DNA of 64,000 bases from Ruoffia sp044336205 (GTDB lineage: Bacteria; Bacillota; Bacilli; Lactobacillales; Aerococcaceae). Each line of letters starts with the position of its first letter. Position 1 is the stretch's first letter. A program made the position numbers and the translations under genes. The notes under the pieces are model-generated. The model ran no database searches. It was not told where the DNA came from and saw only the letters and a program-made list of their open reading frames with translations. The stretch is taken from positions 1,426,001-1,490,000 of the forward strand of contig CP172318.1 of the NCBI GenBank assembly GCA_044336205.1, in the 5' to 3' direction. Positions 45,042 to 54,061 of the stretch are shown here, one piece after another.

Positions 45042-45626
45042 TCACGATTCCTTGGTCAGGCTATTTGCTTTTAACCAATTTGATTGCAAGCTACTTTGAA
45101 CTAACTCCTCGTGATACACCCGAAGAATTGATATTCGTTCAAGTAAAAGATTGCCAATGAAACCAACAACAAATCCAGCAAGAATTCCACTAATAGATAG
45201 AATTGGCAAGTAATTCATTACAGAGAAGGATCGAGCAAATAAAGCTGCCACACTTAACTGCCCAATATTATGCATAACACCTCCCAGAATTGAGATACCT
45301 ATAATACTTACTCGCTTGGGTCCGAGTTGTTTCGAAAGCAACATAGCTACATAACTTAGCAGACCACCCGCTAAACTATAGAAAAATGTAGACGTATTCC
45401 CCCCAATTAGGGCTGTGAGAATAATTCTTAGACAAACTACCTGAATACTTCTAGACATCGGTAAAGTAAAGATGGCAATAATTGTAATTAAATTAGCTAA
45501 TCCTAACTTAGCACCAGGTGCAAAAGATAAAGGCGAAGGGATAGCCCCTTCCAAAATACTAATGATAACTGCTTGTGCAGATAGCATAGCAATGTATACC
45601 ATAATTTGATAACGACTCCGTTTCAT
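45042..45626 (-). CDS. eetB: Gx transporter family membrane protein, EetB-like
   Basis: A 194-residue membrane protein with about six segments and the Gly/Pro-rich pattern of the 'heptaprenyl diphosphate synthase component I' (Gx transporter) family: GAIPSPLSFAPGAKLGLANLI near 25-45 and GGNTSTFFYSLAGGLLS. In Listeria and Enterococcus EET loci this family is EetB, partner of EetA. I use the ATG at 45626, with GGAGG just upstream. It is separated from the other EET genes by prsA-ytxH-hit. Naming rests on family plus neighbourhood. Confidence 0.8.
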   Translation of the reverse strand: MKRSRYQIMVYIAMLSAQAVIISILEGAIPSPLSFAPGAKLGLANLITIIAIFTLPMSRSIQVVCLRIILTALIGGNTSTFFYSLAGGLLSYVAMLLSKQLGPKRVSIIGISILGGVMHNIGQLSVAALFARSFSVMNYLPILSISGILAGFVVGFIGNLLLERISILRVYHEELVQSSLQSNWLKANSLTKES

Positions 45627-45741
45627 AATAACCTCCAAGGCTAATAGAAAATTAAATTTTTAGCTGTCCAATTAGTATACACATAATCTAAATAATTGTT
45701 AATAGATTTTTATTCACTGAAAAGTATAACTTATTAAAAAG

Positions 45742-45763
45742 AAAAAACCGTTAACAGACGGTT
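45742..45763 (-). terminator. Terminator of the 55-residue ORF
   Basis: Stem AACCGT / ACGGTT with T-run on the minus strand. Confidence 0.75.
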
Positions 45764-45782
45764 CTTCATTCATATCATATGA

Positions 45783-45950
45783 TTATTTGCTTTTAAAATT
45801 ATCTAAATCTTTTTTTATTTCTTCAATGCCCTTGTAATCCCCGATAAGTTCTAATTCTTCAATGAGTTCCTTAGCATTAATGACAAAATCATCTTCTCCT
45901 ACAACGATGTCATCAGAATGAGCATTTAAAGCCACTTTAACTTCTTTCAT
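45783..45950 (-). CDS. Small protein of unknown function
   Basis: A 55-residue, acidic, probably cytoplasmic protein (MKEVKVALNAHSDDIVVGED...) with helical heptad-like segments. It has a GAGGGA ribosome binding site 7 bases before the ATG at 45950 and its own terminator downstream, so it is likely a real gene. No family recognised. Confidence 0.55.
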   Translation of the reverse strand: MKEVKVALNAHSDDIVVGEDDFVINAKELIEELELIGDYKGIEEIKKDLDNFKSK

Positions 45951-46081
45951 AGTGTTCCCTCTTATCAATAATAATTTTAACTAAGTATATGCAATTATTA
46001 GAAAGATAGCAATCAAAATTATTCTAAATACGAATATATTTTATTTAGAGTAATCCAATAAATGATTAATAAGAAAAGATA

Positions 46082-46110
46082 TTGAATTATTTCTTCTACA
46101 TCGATATAAT
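46082..46110 (+). promoter_or_regulatory. Promoter of tRNA-Arg
   Basis: TTGAAT (46082-46087) and TATAAT (46105-46110) spaced 17 bases, 11 bases upstream of the tRNA. Confidence 0.8.
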
Positions 46111-46121
46111 GGAGTAGTTAG

Positions 46122-46193
46122 GCCGCCATAGTGTAATGGATATCACGTAAGATTCCGGTTCTTGAGATGGGGGTTCGATTCCCTCTGGCGGTG
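46122..46193 (+). tRNA. tRNA-Arg (anticodon CCG)
   Basis: Folds as a cloverleaf: acceptor arms GCCGCCA (46122-46128) and TGGCGGT (46186-46192, one G-U pair) with discriminator G; anticodon stem TAAGA/TCTTG around loop TTCCGGT, anticodon CCG; T arm GGGGG-TTCGATT-CCCTC. CCA is not encoded. It reads CGG codons, which are rare in this A/T-rich genome. Confidence 0.93.
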
Positions 46194-46216
46194 TCTATAA
46201 GCCCTAATTTCTAATT

Positions 46217-46249
46217 AGCTCCAAAACTTTAGTGTTTTGGAGCTTTATT
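46217..46249 (+). terminator. Terminator after tRNA-Arg
   Basis: Stem AGCTCCAAAAC (46217-46227) with complement ending 46244, followed by a T-rich tail. Confidence 0.82.
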
Positions 46250-46314
46250 AACGCTTATTACCTTTATTTCAATTATTGTTTCATAAAATTATTTTATAAA
46301 AAAAGAGGTTAGCT

Positions 46315-47051
46315 ATGGGTTTTTATACATTAGTTTATCATGAAGTGCGTGACTCTACAGATTTTTCTTCTTCTCAAGCCTTTAGTTTATTAAGTCAGAA
46401 CAATTACCAAATAGATCTTCCGCCGGCATTATATATTACAACAGACCAATTTCAACAACAGATTGAGTTTCTACAATCAGAAATTTTTACTTTCTTACAA
46501 TGAATGAGGTTCATGACTTTTACACCGGAAATTTTGACTTACCTGAAAAGAGTGTCTTGATTACTTTCGACGATGCGTTTCAATCAACTTATTACAATGC
46601 CTATCCAATTCTAAAACAAGCCGGAGTAAAAGCCTTACTCTTCTTAGTAAGTAATTGGGTATTTAACCACTCTTCTGATATGGATATTACACATCAAAGA
46701 TTATGAGTTGGAAGCAGCTCCAATCTATCCGTGATGTCTTCGAATTGTCTAACCATACACCATCGTCTAGATCATTCATCTAGTAGTTTGATGAAGTCAA
46801 GCTTGAATGTCTTGAAAAGAGACTTAGGTAAGTGTAATCAATGGGTAGATTATCAAGATACTTTTGCTTATCCGTTCGGTTTCCTTGATGATTCAACATT
46901 AAATAATCTAGTACAAGTAGGAATTAATTTTATTTTTACCACTCAAAGTAATTTGAATACAGAAAGTACTAATCCTATGGCATTAAACCGCCTACTTGTT
47001 CATAATCAGCTTAGTTTAGATGACTTTAAATATTATTTGAAATCAAAATAA
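46315..47051 (+). pseudogene. Frameshifted polysaccharide deacetylase
   Basis: Three overlapping frames together encode a polysaccharide deacetylase (NodB-like). They are MGFYTLVYHEVRDST (46315-46502), NEVHDFYTGNFDLPEKSVLITFDDAFQSTYYNAYPIL (from about 46500, with the metal-binding DD), and MSWKQLQSIRDVFELSNHT then HHRLDHSSSSL...FAYPFGFLDD (to 47051). Frame changes occur near 46497 (one base missing), 46706 and 46759. The NHTHH metal-binding segment is broken by the last shift. At least three lesions make sequence error alone unlikely; I call it dead. Such enzymes deacetylate peptidoglycan or surface glycans. Confidence 0.87.
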
Positions 47052-47087
47052 AAACTATGAATTTCTTATTCAAATTCATAGTTTTTA
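47050..47087. terminator. Bidirectional terminator between the deacetylase remnant and the isocitrate dehydrogenase gene
   Basis: Perfect 15-bp stem, AAAAACTATGAATTT (47050-47064) with complement (47072-47086), A/T runs on both sides. Confidence 0.88.
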
Positions 47088-47090
47088 AAT

Positions 47091-48092
47091 TTATAAGGCT
47101 TGGATAACCGCATCCGTGAATGCTTTGGTCCCTACCGTTCCACCTAAATCTGCTGTAAAATTTCTAGAATCACTTAAAACTGTGTCTAAGGCAGTTCGTA
47201 ATCGTTTTGCTGATTGTTGTTCTTTAATATGGTCTAACATTTGGCAAACACCCAATAATAAGGCTGTTGGATTAGCGATTCCTTTGCCAGCAATATCTGG
47301 CGCTGAACCATGAACTGCTTCAAACATCGCAATTTCGCTCCCAACATTAGCACCTGGAACTAATCCTAATCCACCGATAAGACCAGCCATAAGATCTGAT
47401 AATATATCTCCATATAAATTCTCTGTAACAATCACATCAAATTGTTTTGGATTAATAACTAGTTGCATCGCCATATTATCTACCAGTATTTCTTTGAATG
47501 GCATAGATGGAAATTCTTTAGCTACTTGCCTAGCTACTTTTAAGAATAGTCCATCAGTGAGTTTCATAATATTAGCTTTCGTCACGACAGTTACACTTTC
47601 TCTCTGATTATCTACAGCGTATTGGAAAGCTTCTCGAATAATTCTTTCTGAAGATTGTCGTGTAATAATTTTAATACTATGAGCTTCGTCTTCAGATATC
47701 TGCTCTTCTACTCCTGCATACAGATCTTCTGTATTTTCTCTGAATAAAATTAAGTCTAATCCTTCGAATAATGATGGCACTTTACCTAGTGATTGGACTG
47801 GACGAATATTAGCATATAAGTCGTATTTTTTTCTTAACGAAACATTCACACTTCTAAAACCAGTACCGATAGGAGTAGAAATTGGCCCTTTTAAAACGAC
47901 TTTATTCTCTTCAATACTTTGGTATACATTTTCTGGAATAAGCTCCCCTGTTTTATTATAGACAGCCTCTCCTGCTTCGACAACATCCCATTCAATGCCT
48001 ATTTCCAATGCATCTACAATTCTTCTTGCACTCTCAGTAATTTCTGGTCCAATTCCATCTCCTGGAATTAATGTAATCTTCAACTTTTTCAC
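47091..48092 (-). CDS. Isocitrate/isopropylmalate dehydrogenase family protein, probably NAD-dependent isocitrate dehydrogenase
   Basis: Beta-decarboxylating dehydrogenase, 333 residues. ITLIPGDGIGPEIT (6-19) and the substrate loop LILFRENTEDLYAGVEE (about 109-125) are present; the RENxEDLYAG pattern is that of NAD-type isocitrate dehydrogenases rather than LeuB. Catalytic Lys is in TKANIMKLTDG and metal-binding Asp in NLYGDILSDL. It is followed (21 bases upstream on the transcript) by a CitMHS citrate transporter, consistent with citrate/isocitrate use. Homoisocitrate or tartrate dehydrogenase cannot be ruled out. No aconitase or citrate synthase is in the window. Confidence 0.83.
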   Translation of the reverse strand: MKKLKITLIPGDGIGPEITESARRIVDALEIGIEWDVVEAGEAVYNKTGELIPENVYQSIEENKVVLKGPISTPIGTGFRSVNVSLRKKYDLYANIRPVQSLGKVPSLFEGLDLILFRENTEDLYAGVEEQISEDEAHSIKIITRQSSERIIREAFQYAVDNQRESVTVVTKANIMKLTDGLFLKVARQVAKEFPSMPFKEILVDNMAMQLVINPKQFDVIVTENLYGDILSDLMAGLIGGLGLVPGANVGSEIAMFEAVHGSAPDIAGKGIANPTALLLGVCQMLDHIKEQQSAKRLRTALDTVLSDSRNFTADLGGTVGTKAFTDAVIQAL

Positions 48093-48112
48093 TCCTTATT
48101 GCCTGTCATTTA

Positions 48113-49429
48113 TTATAATGATAGAGGCATTAGTCCTAATACTGCACCAACAACAATATAGACAATGAATATTCCTAAAGATACTAGTAAACCTTTCTTC
48201 TGCCACTCGCCCCATTCCACATTCGTCATACCTAATAGCACATAAGCAAATGGTACTAGCGGACTAAATAAATGGAAAGCTTGTCCCATCAATGAAGCAA
48301 ATGTTAATTCTAAAGCAGAGAAGCCATAGGTTAACCCAGCTTCAGCTAGAATCGGCATCATACCATAATAAAATGCATCATTATGCAAAAAGTACGTTCC
48401 AGGTGATGAGATAATCGCTACAATTAGTCCAAAGAAATGACTCATGCTCTCAGGAATCACTGAAATTAAACTTGAAGCAATCCCGTCATTCATCCCTGTA
48501 GCTTGTAATATTCCCATGAAGACACCGGCTCCAAACACCGTCATAACAACTTGGTTAGCTTCACTAGCGTTATTATCAATACGTGCTTTCTGAAGTGAAA
48601 GCGACCCATAGTTAATGAGTAATGCTAAAACTGTACCTACCATAAAAATAATGGCTGATGGAACTACGTTTGCTATTAATAAGCCAATAGCTACAAATAC
48701 AAGAATTGCATTAATCCATACATTTTTCGGACGACGAATTTCTAATGTCTCTGGGTCTTCAATAATCATTAGCTGATCAATTTCTTTATCAGAAAGATTC
48801 ACAACACCTAAACGATTTCTTTCGCTCCGTCCCATAATATAAGCAACCACAAACATATAAATAACTCCTGCAATCATCATAGGCGTTAAACCTCTCATGA
48901 CAAGCGCCTCATCAACATCCATAACCGCTATCGCTCTTGCTGTAGGCCCACCCCATGGTAGCAAGTTTATAATTGAATGAGAAGTCATTGTCAATACAGC
49001 TAAGTCTAACATTTTCATATTTAATCTTTTATAGATTGGCACAAATGCCGTACACACAATAATCATTGTTGTTGTCCCATCACCATTGAGTGATACACCA
49101 GCTGTTAATGCAACTGTTGCTAACATAACTTTAAGTGGATCTCCCTTAGCAAATTTAATCATGGCATTTGATAAAGGATCAAATAATCCCGCATCAATCA
49201 TAATCGTAAACATATAAATAGCAAAGAATAGCATGATTCCGGTTCTAGCCGTCGTCATAAGACCATCCATAGCCGCTTCACCAATGTCAATACTCCATAA
49301 TCCTATCAGTTGACCAATGATAGCCCAGGCTAAAGGTAAGAATACTAACCCAACAAATGGTGAGATTTTTTTCCACATAATGAGTATCATAAACACGATA
49401 ATGAGCGAATAACCCATAAAAGCAACCAT
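48113..49429 (-). CDS. CitMHS-family citrate transporter
   Basis: A 438-residue membrane permease with about twelve segments of the CitMHS (citrate-Mg2+:H+/citrate-Ca2+:H+ symporter) family. Distinctive segments are SLNGDGTTTMIIVCTAFVPIYKRL (about 113-136) and NLLPWGGPTARAIAVMD, plus the late FLHNDAFYYGMMPILAEAG. It should import citrate complexed to a divalent metal. It is the first gene of a two-gene unit with the dehydrogenase. GAGGTGG lies 4-6 bases before the ATG. Confidence 0.88.
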   Translation of the reverse strand: MVAFMGYSLIIVFMILIMWKKISPFVGLVFLPLAWAIIGQLIGLWSIDIGEAAMDGLMTTARTGIMLFFAIYMFTIMIDAGLFDPLSNAMIKFAKGDPLKVMLATVALTAGVSLNGDGTTTMIIVCTAFVPIYKRLNMKMLDLAVLTMTSHSIINLLPWGGPTARAIAVMDVDEALVMRGLTPMMIAGVIYMFVVAYIMGRSERNRLGVVNLSDKEIDQLMIIEDPETLEIRRPKNVWINAILVFVAIGLLIANVVPSAIIFMVGTVLALLINYGSLSLQKARIDNNASEANQVVMTVFGAGVFMGILQATGMNDGIASSLISVIPESMSHFFGLIVAIISSPGTYFLHNDAFYYGMMPILAEAGLTYGFSALELTFASLMGQAFHLFSPLVPFAYVLLGMTNVEWGEWQKKGLLVSLGIFIVYIVVGAVLGLMPLSL

Positions 49430-49646
49430 TTTTCCACCTCTTCTTATTTATTAAAATATTATAATCATTCCCTCATGTTAGAGTTTTTATATAATTATTA
49501 TTTAATTATATAATCTTACATATATTTTTACAAATTTTTTTTGGGAAACTTATGAAAACACTATAAAAACATTGATATGAAAGAGTTTTATAATTATTTT
49601 CTTTATGACTATAATGTCATATTTCATGACATTTGATGTAATACGT

Positions 49647-49677
49647 TAAAAAATCTCCCAGTGCAACTAGGAGATTT
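49647..49677 (-). terminator. Terminator of pepF
   Basis: Stem AAATCTCC (49651-49658) with complement (49670-49677), T-run on the minus strand. Confidence 0.82.
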
Positions 49678-49696
49678 CCGATATTATTATGACGAT

Positions 49697-51502
49697 TTAT
49701 TTGTTTAGAAGACTTTCAAACTCATTCAATCGTTGTTCGAAAACATCTAACGTTTCCTCAATATAATCTCGCTGAGTCATATCTAAACCAGCGGTCTTCA
49801 TTGTGTCAATCGCATACTCACTACTTCCTGATTTTAAAAAGCCTAGATATTTATCTAATGCTTCTTGGTCTCCTTCAGCGATGCGGTCAGCGAAAGCTGC
49901 GGCTGCAGCAAATCCAGTCGCATATTGAAACACATAGTAATTCATATAGAAGTGTGGAATACGGCTCCACTCATTACGAATTGCTGAGTCAGAGTTGACA
50001 GCTGAACCATAATATTTCGCATTTAATTCTTGGTAATTCTCAGATAAGAATTGTGCTGTTAAAGGTTGACCTTTAGCATCTTCTTCGTGCATAAAGTGCT
50101 CAAATTCAGCAAATTGTGTTTGACGGAAGACTGTCCCTTTCAAGCCATCCAAGAAATGGTTTAGTACATAACGTTGAATTTCAATATCATCGTAAGTTTT
50201 TAATAAATAATTGGTTAATAGATTCTCATTGGTTGTTGATGCAATTTCAGCCAAGAATATCGAATAGTTACCATATTCATAAGGTTGGTTGCTATGTGTT
50301 AAGTAACTATGAGCACTGTGGCCTAATTCATGTACTAAGGTATATAGCGAATTGATTGTATCTTGCCAGTTTAATAGTATATAAGGTTTGCTATCATAAG
50401 TACCAGAAGAGTAAGCCCCACTTCGCTTCCCTTTATTCTCATAAACGTCAATCCATTGCTCATCAAATGCTTTATTAATAATATCAAGATAGTCTTCACC
50501 GAGTGGTTCAAGAGCTTTTAATGTAATCTCCTTCGCTTCTTCGTAGTTAAACGTAATTGGCGGTTCTCCTAATAAAGGTGTGTACATATCATACATCTCT
50601 ATGTTGTCGATTTTTAATAATTTTTGTCGCAATTCTACATAACGGTGAAGCAAATCTAACCTCCCATTAACAGCTTCGACTAAAGTATCATATACAGCTT
50701 CGGGAACATTATTTCTAAACAATGATGCTTCTCTTGCTGATTTAAACCCTTTAACTTTTGCCATAAAGTTATGAGTTTTTATCTCAGTCGTTAAGGTTTG
50801 AGCTAATGTATTCTCAAATTGTTGGTACACTTTATAGAAAGATTCAAAAGTATCTTTTCTGACACGTCGGTCAGTACTTTCTAGTAGTTTCCCGTATAAG
50901 CCGTGTGTTAATTTAACATCTTGACCATTGGAATCTTTAACAATAGGAAATTCCAAATCAGCATTATTTAAATATCCAAAAATATTTTGTGCGCCATCAA
51001 AGATTTCACTTGCACTTGCTAGCAATAGTTCCTGTTCTGCTGGAAGAACATGTTCACGGTGACGTGCAATATCGTCAATAAATTGTTCTAATTCTTTAAG
51101 TCGTTGATTGCTTTGTACCATTTGCTTCAATGACTCTGCATCGATAGCTAGTAATTCTGGTCTGAAGAAAGCAGTTGCTTGACTATACTGTGAGTATAAT
51201 TGACTAGTTTTTGCGTTCATTTGCTGATACGTTGCATTCGTTTGATCTTGGTCGTTCTTAAGATGTGCATAGACACCTAAGTTTGATACTTCACGAGATA
51301 AGGCCAATAATGTATCAATCGCTTTACCTAAAGTTTCTGCATTTGAGGCTAACTTACCTTCGAAAGCTGATATATTTGTTAAGTTTTTTACTGCATGAGC
51401 ATAGGCTTTCTCAAACTCTTCATCTGTTTCAAAAAGAGGGGTTAAATCCCATTGGTATTGGGGATCAATTTGATCTCTAGTAATTTCTTTTGATGTTGTC
51501 AT
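49697..51502 (-). CDS. pepF: Oligoendopeptidase F
   Basis: M3B zinc metallopeptidase hydrolysing 7-17-residue peptides in the cytoplasm. HELGH lies at 391-395 with the downstream Glu in FLAEIASTTNE; the N-terminal helical region (1-200) is typical, and 601 residues is the usual length. Located after coiA as in streptococci and lactobacilli, where pepF follows coiA. Clearly distinct from the M3 gene at 23763-25517. Confidence 0.95.
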   Translation of the reverse strand: MTTSKEITRDQIDPQYQWDLTPLFETDEEFEKAYAHAVKNLTNISAFEGKLASNAETLGKAIDTLLALSREVSNLGVYAHLKNDQDQTNATYQQMNAKTSQLYSQYSQATAFFRPELLAIDAESLKQMVQSNQRLKELEQFIDDIARHREHVLPAEQELLLASASEIFDGAQNIFGYLNNADLEFPIVKDSNGQDVKLTHGLYGKLLESTDRRVRKDTFESFYKVYQQFENTLAQTLTTEIKTHNFMAKVKGFKSAREASLFRNNVPEAVYDTLVEAVNGRLDLLHRYVELRQKLLKIDNIEMYDMYTPLLGEPPITFNYEEAKEITLKALEPLGEDYLDIINKAFDEQWIDVYENKGKRSGAYSSGTYDSKPYILLNWQDTINSLYTLVHELGHSAHSYLTHSNQPYEYGNYSIFLAEIASTTNENLLTNYLLKTYDDIEIQRYVLNHFLDGLKGTVFRQTQFAEFEHFMHEEDAKGQPLTAQFLSENYQELNAKYYGSAVNSDSAIRNEWSRIPHFYMNYYVFQYATGFAAAAAFADRIAEGDQEALDKYLGFLKSGSSEYAIDTMKTAGLDMTQRDYIEETLDVFEQRLNEFESLLNK

Positions 51503-51556
51503 CTTGTTCCTCCTAAATATTTGTCATAGTTAAAGTGTATCATATGATGAAATTTC

Positions 51557-52639
51557 TCACCAATAGGATGATTTCAATAATCCAGTAGGTAATTTCTTAA
51601 CAAACCCTTTATTAACAAAAAGATTAATAAGTGCCTCTCCTAGATAAATATATGGGTCTATACAAATTAAGGGTAATAGCTTTAATTGGATTCTTTTTGA
51701 ATTTTTCAAGCCTTTTATAAAATCTTCAAAAATAAATTCACTGCCACATTCTTTAAGAACAACAAGTGCCCACAAAATCGCCAGCCATGATGGAATATCA
51801 ACTAAAAGCAACTGCCATTTGTCAGTAAAAATCCATTCTGCTTGTTCACTTAATATGATTCCTTGTTCGTAAAGTAAATAAATATCTTCGCGATAAGCCA
51901 CATTCGACATAATCGCTTTAAGCTCTCGTATATAACTCACCGACTTATTGGATTGCTTTACTCTTTCAATTCTTCGTCTTGCTATTTCCGGCAAATTCCC
52001 CCTAGCATGGGTTATAATATTATATTTCATTTCGATCGTTACATTCTTTTCTTTTTGATAGATAATAGGTAAATGGGACTTAACAATTATAAGCTCTTCT
52101 TTTAAGTTTAAGAAATTTACATAAAATCCTAATTCATCTGAATAGTTCAACATTGTTTGTAGCCAGTTTGAATTCAGCGACAAGTGGTATGCCAATTGAT
52201 AATCAAGTAACCAATAGACATGATCTACTATTTTCAAATATTTTTTTTGACGTTTTCTTACTTCACTTACTGGTATGATTGATTTTTGATACTCATAGAT
52301 GAATGAGTTTTGTCCTTCTAATTTTATAAATATATCAGCGGTTTGTTGGATAGAATCGAAGTACTTCTCCTCTATGACTTTGTAACTTGGTATTTGGCTG
52401 AGTTCTTTAACTAATAGTTTTTTAGCTTGTTGATGTTCCATAGATTCTATAGGTCGAAGCTTAGTTGCCTCTACACCACAAGCTGTCAGATGTGAGAAAA
52501 AATATTTACCTTTTTTACTTCTTTTTAAAATGACTGGCTTCTCACACTTTGTACAATAAAATGCTTCACTCATCAACTGTCGTTCTACCACTTCATTCGC
52601 ATAAATTAATTGATTATTAGTTAAACTAGCAATTAACAT
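51557..52639 (-). CDS. coiA: Competence protein CoiA-like
   Basis: CoiA family proteins promote recombination of incoming DNA during transformation. The N-terminus has a zinc-ribbon-like CTKCEKPVILKRSKKGKYFFSH (about 29-50), then a nuclease-like core TADIFIKLEG...YEYQKS (about 102-122) with the D...E-x-QK pattern. The protein (360 residues from ATG 52639, GAGGGGG upstream) is of normal length. Position between mecA and pepF is the standard order. No other competence gene is in the window, so competence itself is not shown. Confidence 0.85.
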   Translation of the reverse strand: MLIASLTNNQLIYANEVVERQLMSEAFYCTKCEKPVILKRSKKGKYFFSHLTACGVEATKLRPIESMEHQQAKKLLVKELSQIPSYKVIEEKYFDSIQQTADIFIKLEGQNSFIYEYQKSIIPVSEVRKRQKKYLKIVDHVYWLLDYQLAYHLSLNSNWLQTMLNYSDELGFYVNFLNLKEELIIVKSHLPIIYQKEKNVTIEMKYNIITHARGNLPEIARRRIERVKQSNKSVSYIRELKAIMSNVAYREDIYLLYEQGIILSEQAEWIFTDKWQLLLVDIPSWLAILWALVVLKECGSEFIFEDFIKGLKNSKRIQLKLLPLICIDPYIYLGEALINLFVNKGFVKKLPTGLLKSSYW

Positions 52640-52724
52640 ATGAATCCCCCTCTTTATATACACTTTTAAGAGAGCAAATCCACTTTGTATTTATTAGTAA
52701 CTAATTTAGATAATAAGGAAAGTC

Positions 52725-52758
52725 AAAAACGACGAACACTATATAATAGTGTTCGTCG
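52725..52758 (-). terminator. Terminator of mecA
   Basis: Perfect 13-bp stem, CGACGAACACTAT (52730-52742) and complement (52746-52758), T-run on the minus strand. Confidence 0.88.
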
Positions 52759-52781
52759 CTTATATACATAGATTTTATCAG

Positions 52782-53483
52782 TTAGAAATTCTTACCAAAG
52801 TACACCAGTGAGTCATCTTTACGTATCAATTGACCATGTTCCTCTAAGATTGCCTTGGTTATTCTAACCTTATCACCGTACTCAAGCATTGCAATCAATT
52901 TGTTATAAGCATACTCTTCTACGATACTTTCATCAATAGCTTCGATAACAAGATAATAAGCAGAATTCATATAGTATAGGTCAGCTTGAATTAAATCTGT
53001 TGCAACCTCTCTTGCCATTTTAATAAAATCATCTAGCTGATCAATCTTAATGATTTCTCCTTCAATAATTTTATTTAGTGAAGTTTCTTTTGCTTTGTGT
53101 TGGTCATCTTTGTCTTTGAATAAATCTAAGATTGTTTTTTCCGATTTATTAGTCTGTGATTTTGATGACTTGTTTGATATCTGGCGTTTACGTTCTATTA
53201 GATGCTTGGTTAACTCATCTTCCCAAACCTCATCCATTTCATCAAAGTTCGTACGACTTATATATAATTCTAAGCCGTCTTGATTAGGCATTACTTGGAA
53301 AGTGACAGCCTCAGACCCTTGAAAGTGTTTATCAACATCTACCTCTTCAAGAATTGAATAGAAGAAACTTTCAATACTTGACTGGTCACCAATTAAATCC
53401 AAAAAGTCGATGCCTCGTTCTTCTAAGTCTTCCTGTCCTATTAACACTTTAATTAGATTTTCATTAATGTGTTCCATTTCCAT
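52782..53483 (-). CDS. mecA: Adaptor protein MecA
   Basis: ClpC adaptor that targets ComK/ComX or Spx-like proteins for degradation. N-terminal MEMEHINENLIKVLIGQEDLEERGIDFLDLI (target-binding domain) and a C-terminal ferredoxin-like domain (about 140-230) are separated by a charged Lys/Ser linker. From ATG 53483 it has 233 residues, with GAGGAGGTG upstream; a longer frame adds an unlikely start. It is adjacent to spx, a conserved arrangement and a functional link, since MecA can bring Spx to Clp proteases. Confidence 0.93.
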   Translation of the reverse strand: MEMEHINENLIKVLIGQEDLEERGIDFLDLIGDQSSIESFFYSILEEVDVDKHFQGSEAVTFQVMPNQDGLELYISRTNFDEMDEVWEDELTKHLIERKRQISNKSSKSQTNKSEKTILDLFKDKDDQHKAKETSLNKIIEGEIIKIDQLDDFIKMAREVATDLIQADLYYMNSAYYLVIEAIDESIVEEYAYNKLIAMLEYGDKVRITKAILEEHGQLIRKDDSLVYFGKNF

Positions 53484-53603
53484 CTTCGTACACCTCCTCA
53501 TTCCTCTACATCTATTATACGAATAATTATATAATATACAATGATTGTGTTACGATATCATACCAATCGTCAACTCAGCTTTCAAGTCTTAAGAAGAAAA
53601 TAT

Positions 53604-53642
53604 AAAAAAATACCAGTAGATTAATTGACTAATCTACTGGTA
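53604..53642 (-). terminator. Terminator of spx
   Basis: Stem TACCAGTAGATTA (53611-53623) with complement (ending 53642), T-run on the minus strand. Confidence 0.88.
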
Positions 53643-53662
53643 ATTATTAAGTAAAAATAAGT

Positions 53663-54061
53663 TTATTCGTTAACGAGAGCACGAGCCTTTTGTAGTTCTA
53701 AAGCTCTGACTTCTCTTGGCAAGAAGCGTCTGATCTCATCTTCATTATATCCTATCTGTAACCTCTTATCATCAATAATTATTGGACGTCTCAGAAGTCC
53801 TGGTTGTTCTTGAATCATACTGAAGAAATCATTTAAAGGTATTTCACTTAATTCCACATCTAATTCAGAATAAGCCTTTGAACGGGTAGAAACAATGTCT
53901 TCCGTCCCATTCTCTGTCATTCTTAAGATTGATTTTATTTCTGTGATTGTTAATGGTTCAGTAAAAATGTTACGCTCCTCATATGGAATTTCATTTTCTT
54001 CTAACCATGTACGAGCTTTTCGACATGATGTACAGCTTGGAGTGATGTATAAAGTAACCAT
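53663..54061 (-). CDS. spx: Transcriptional regulator Spx
   Basis: Thiol-stress regulator that binds the RNA polymerase alpha C-terminal domain. The redox switch C10-x-x-C13 (PSCTSCRK) is intact, and the NGT turn (alpha-CTD contact region) and LLRRPIIIDDKRLQIGYNEDEIR segment are conserved. Length 132 is typical. With mecA next door, proteolytic control is expected. Its promoter lies in the 380-base spacer shared with trpS. Confidence 0.95.
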   Translation of the reverse strand: MVTLYITPSCTSCRKARTWLEENEIPYEERNIFTEPLTITEIKSILRMTENGTEDIVSTRSKAYSELDVELSEIPLNDFFSMIQEQPGLLRRPIIIDDKRLQIGYNEDEIRRFLPREVRALELQKARALVNE

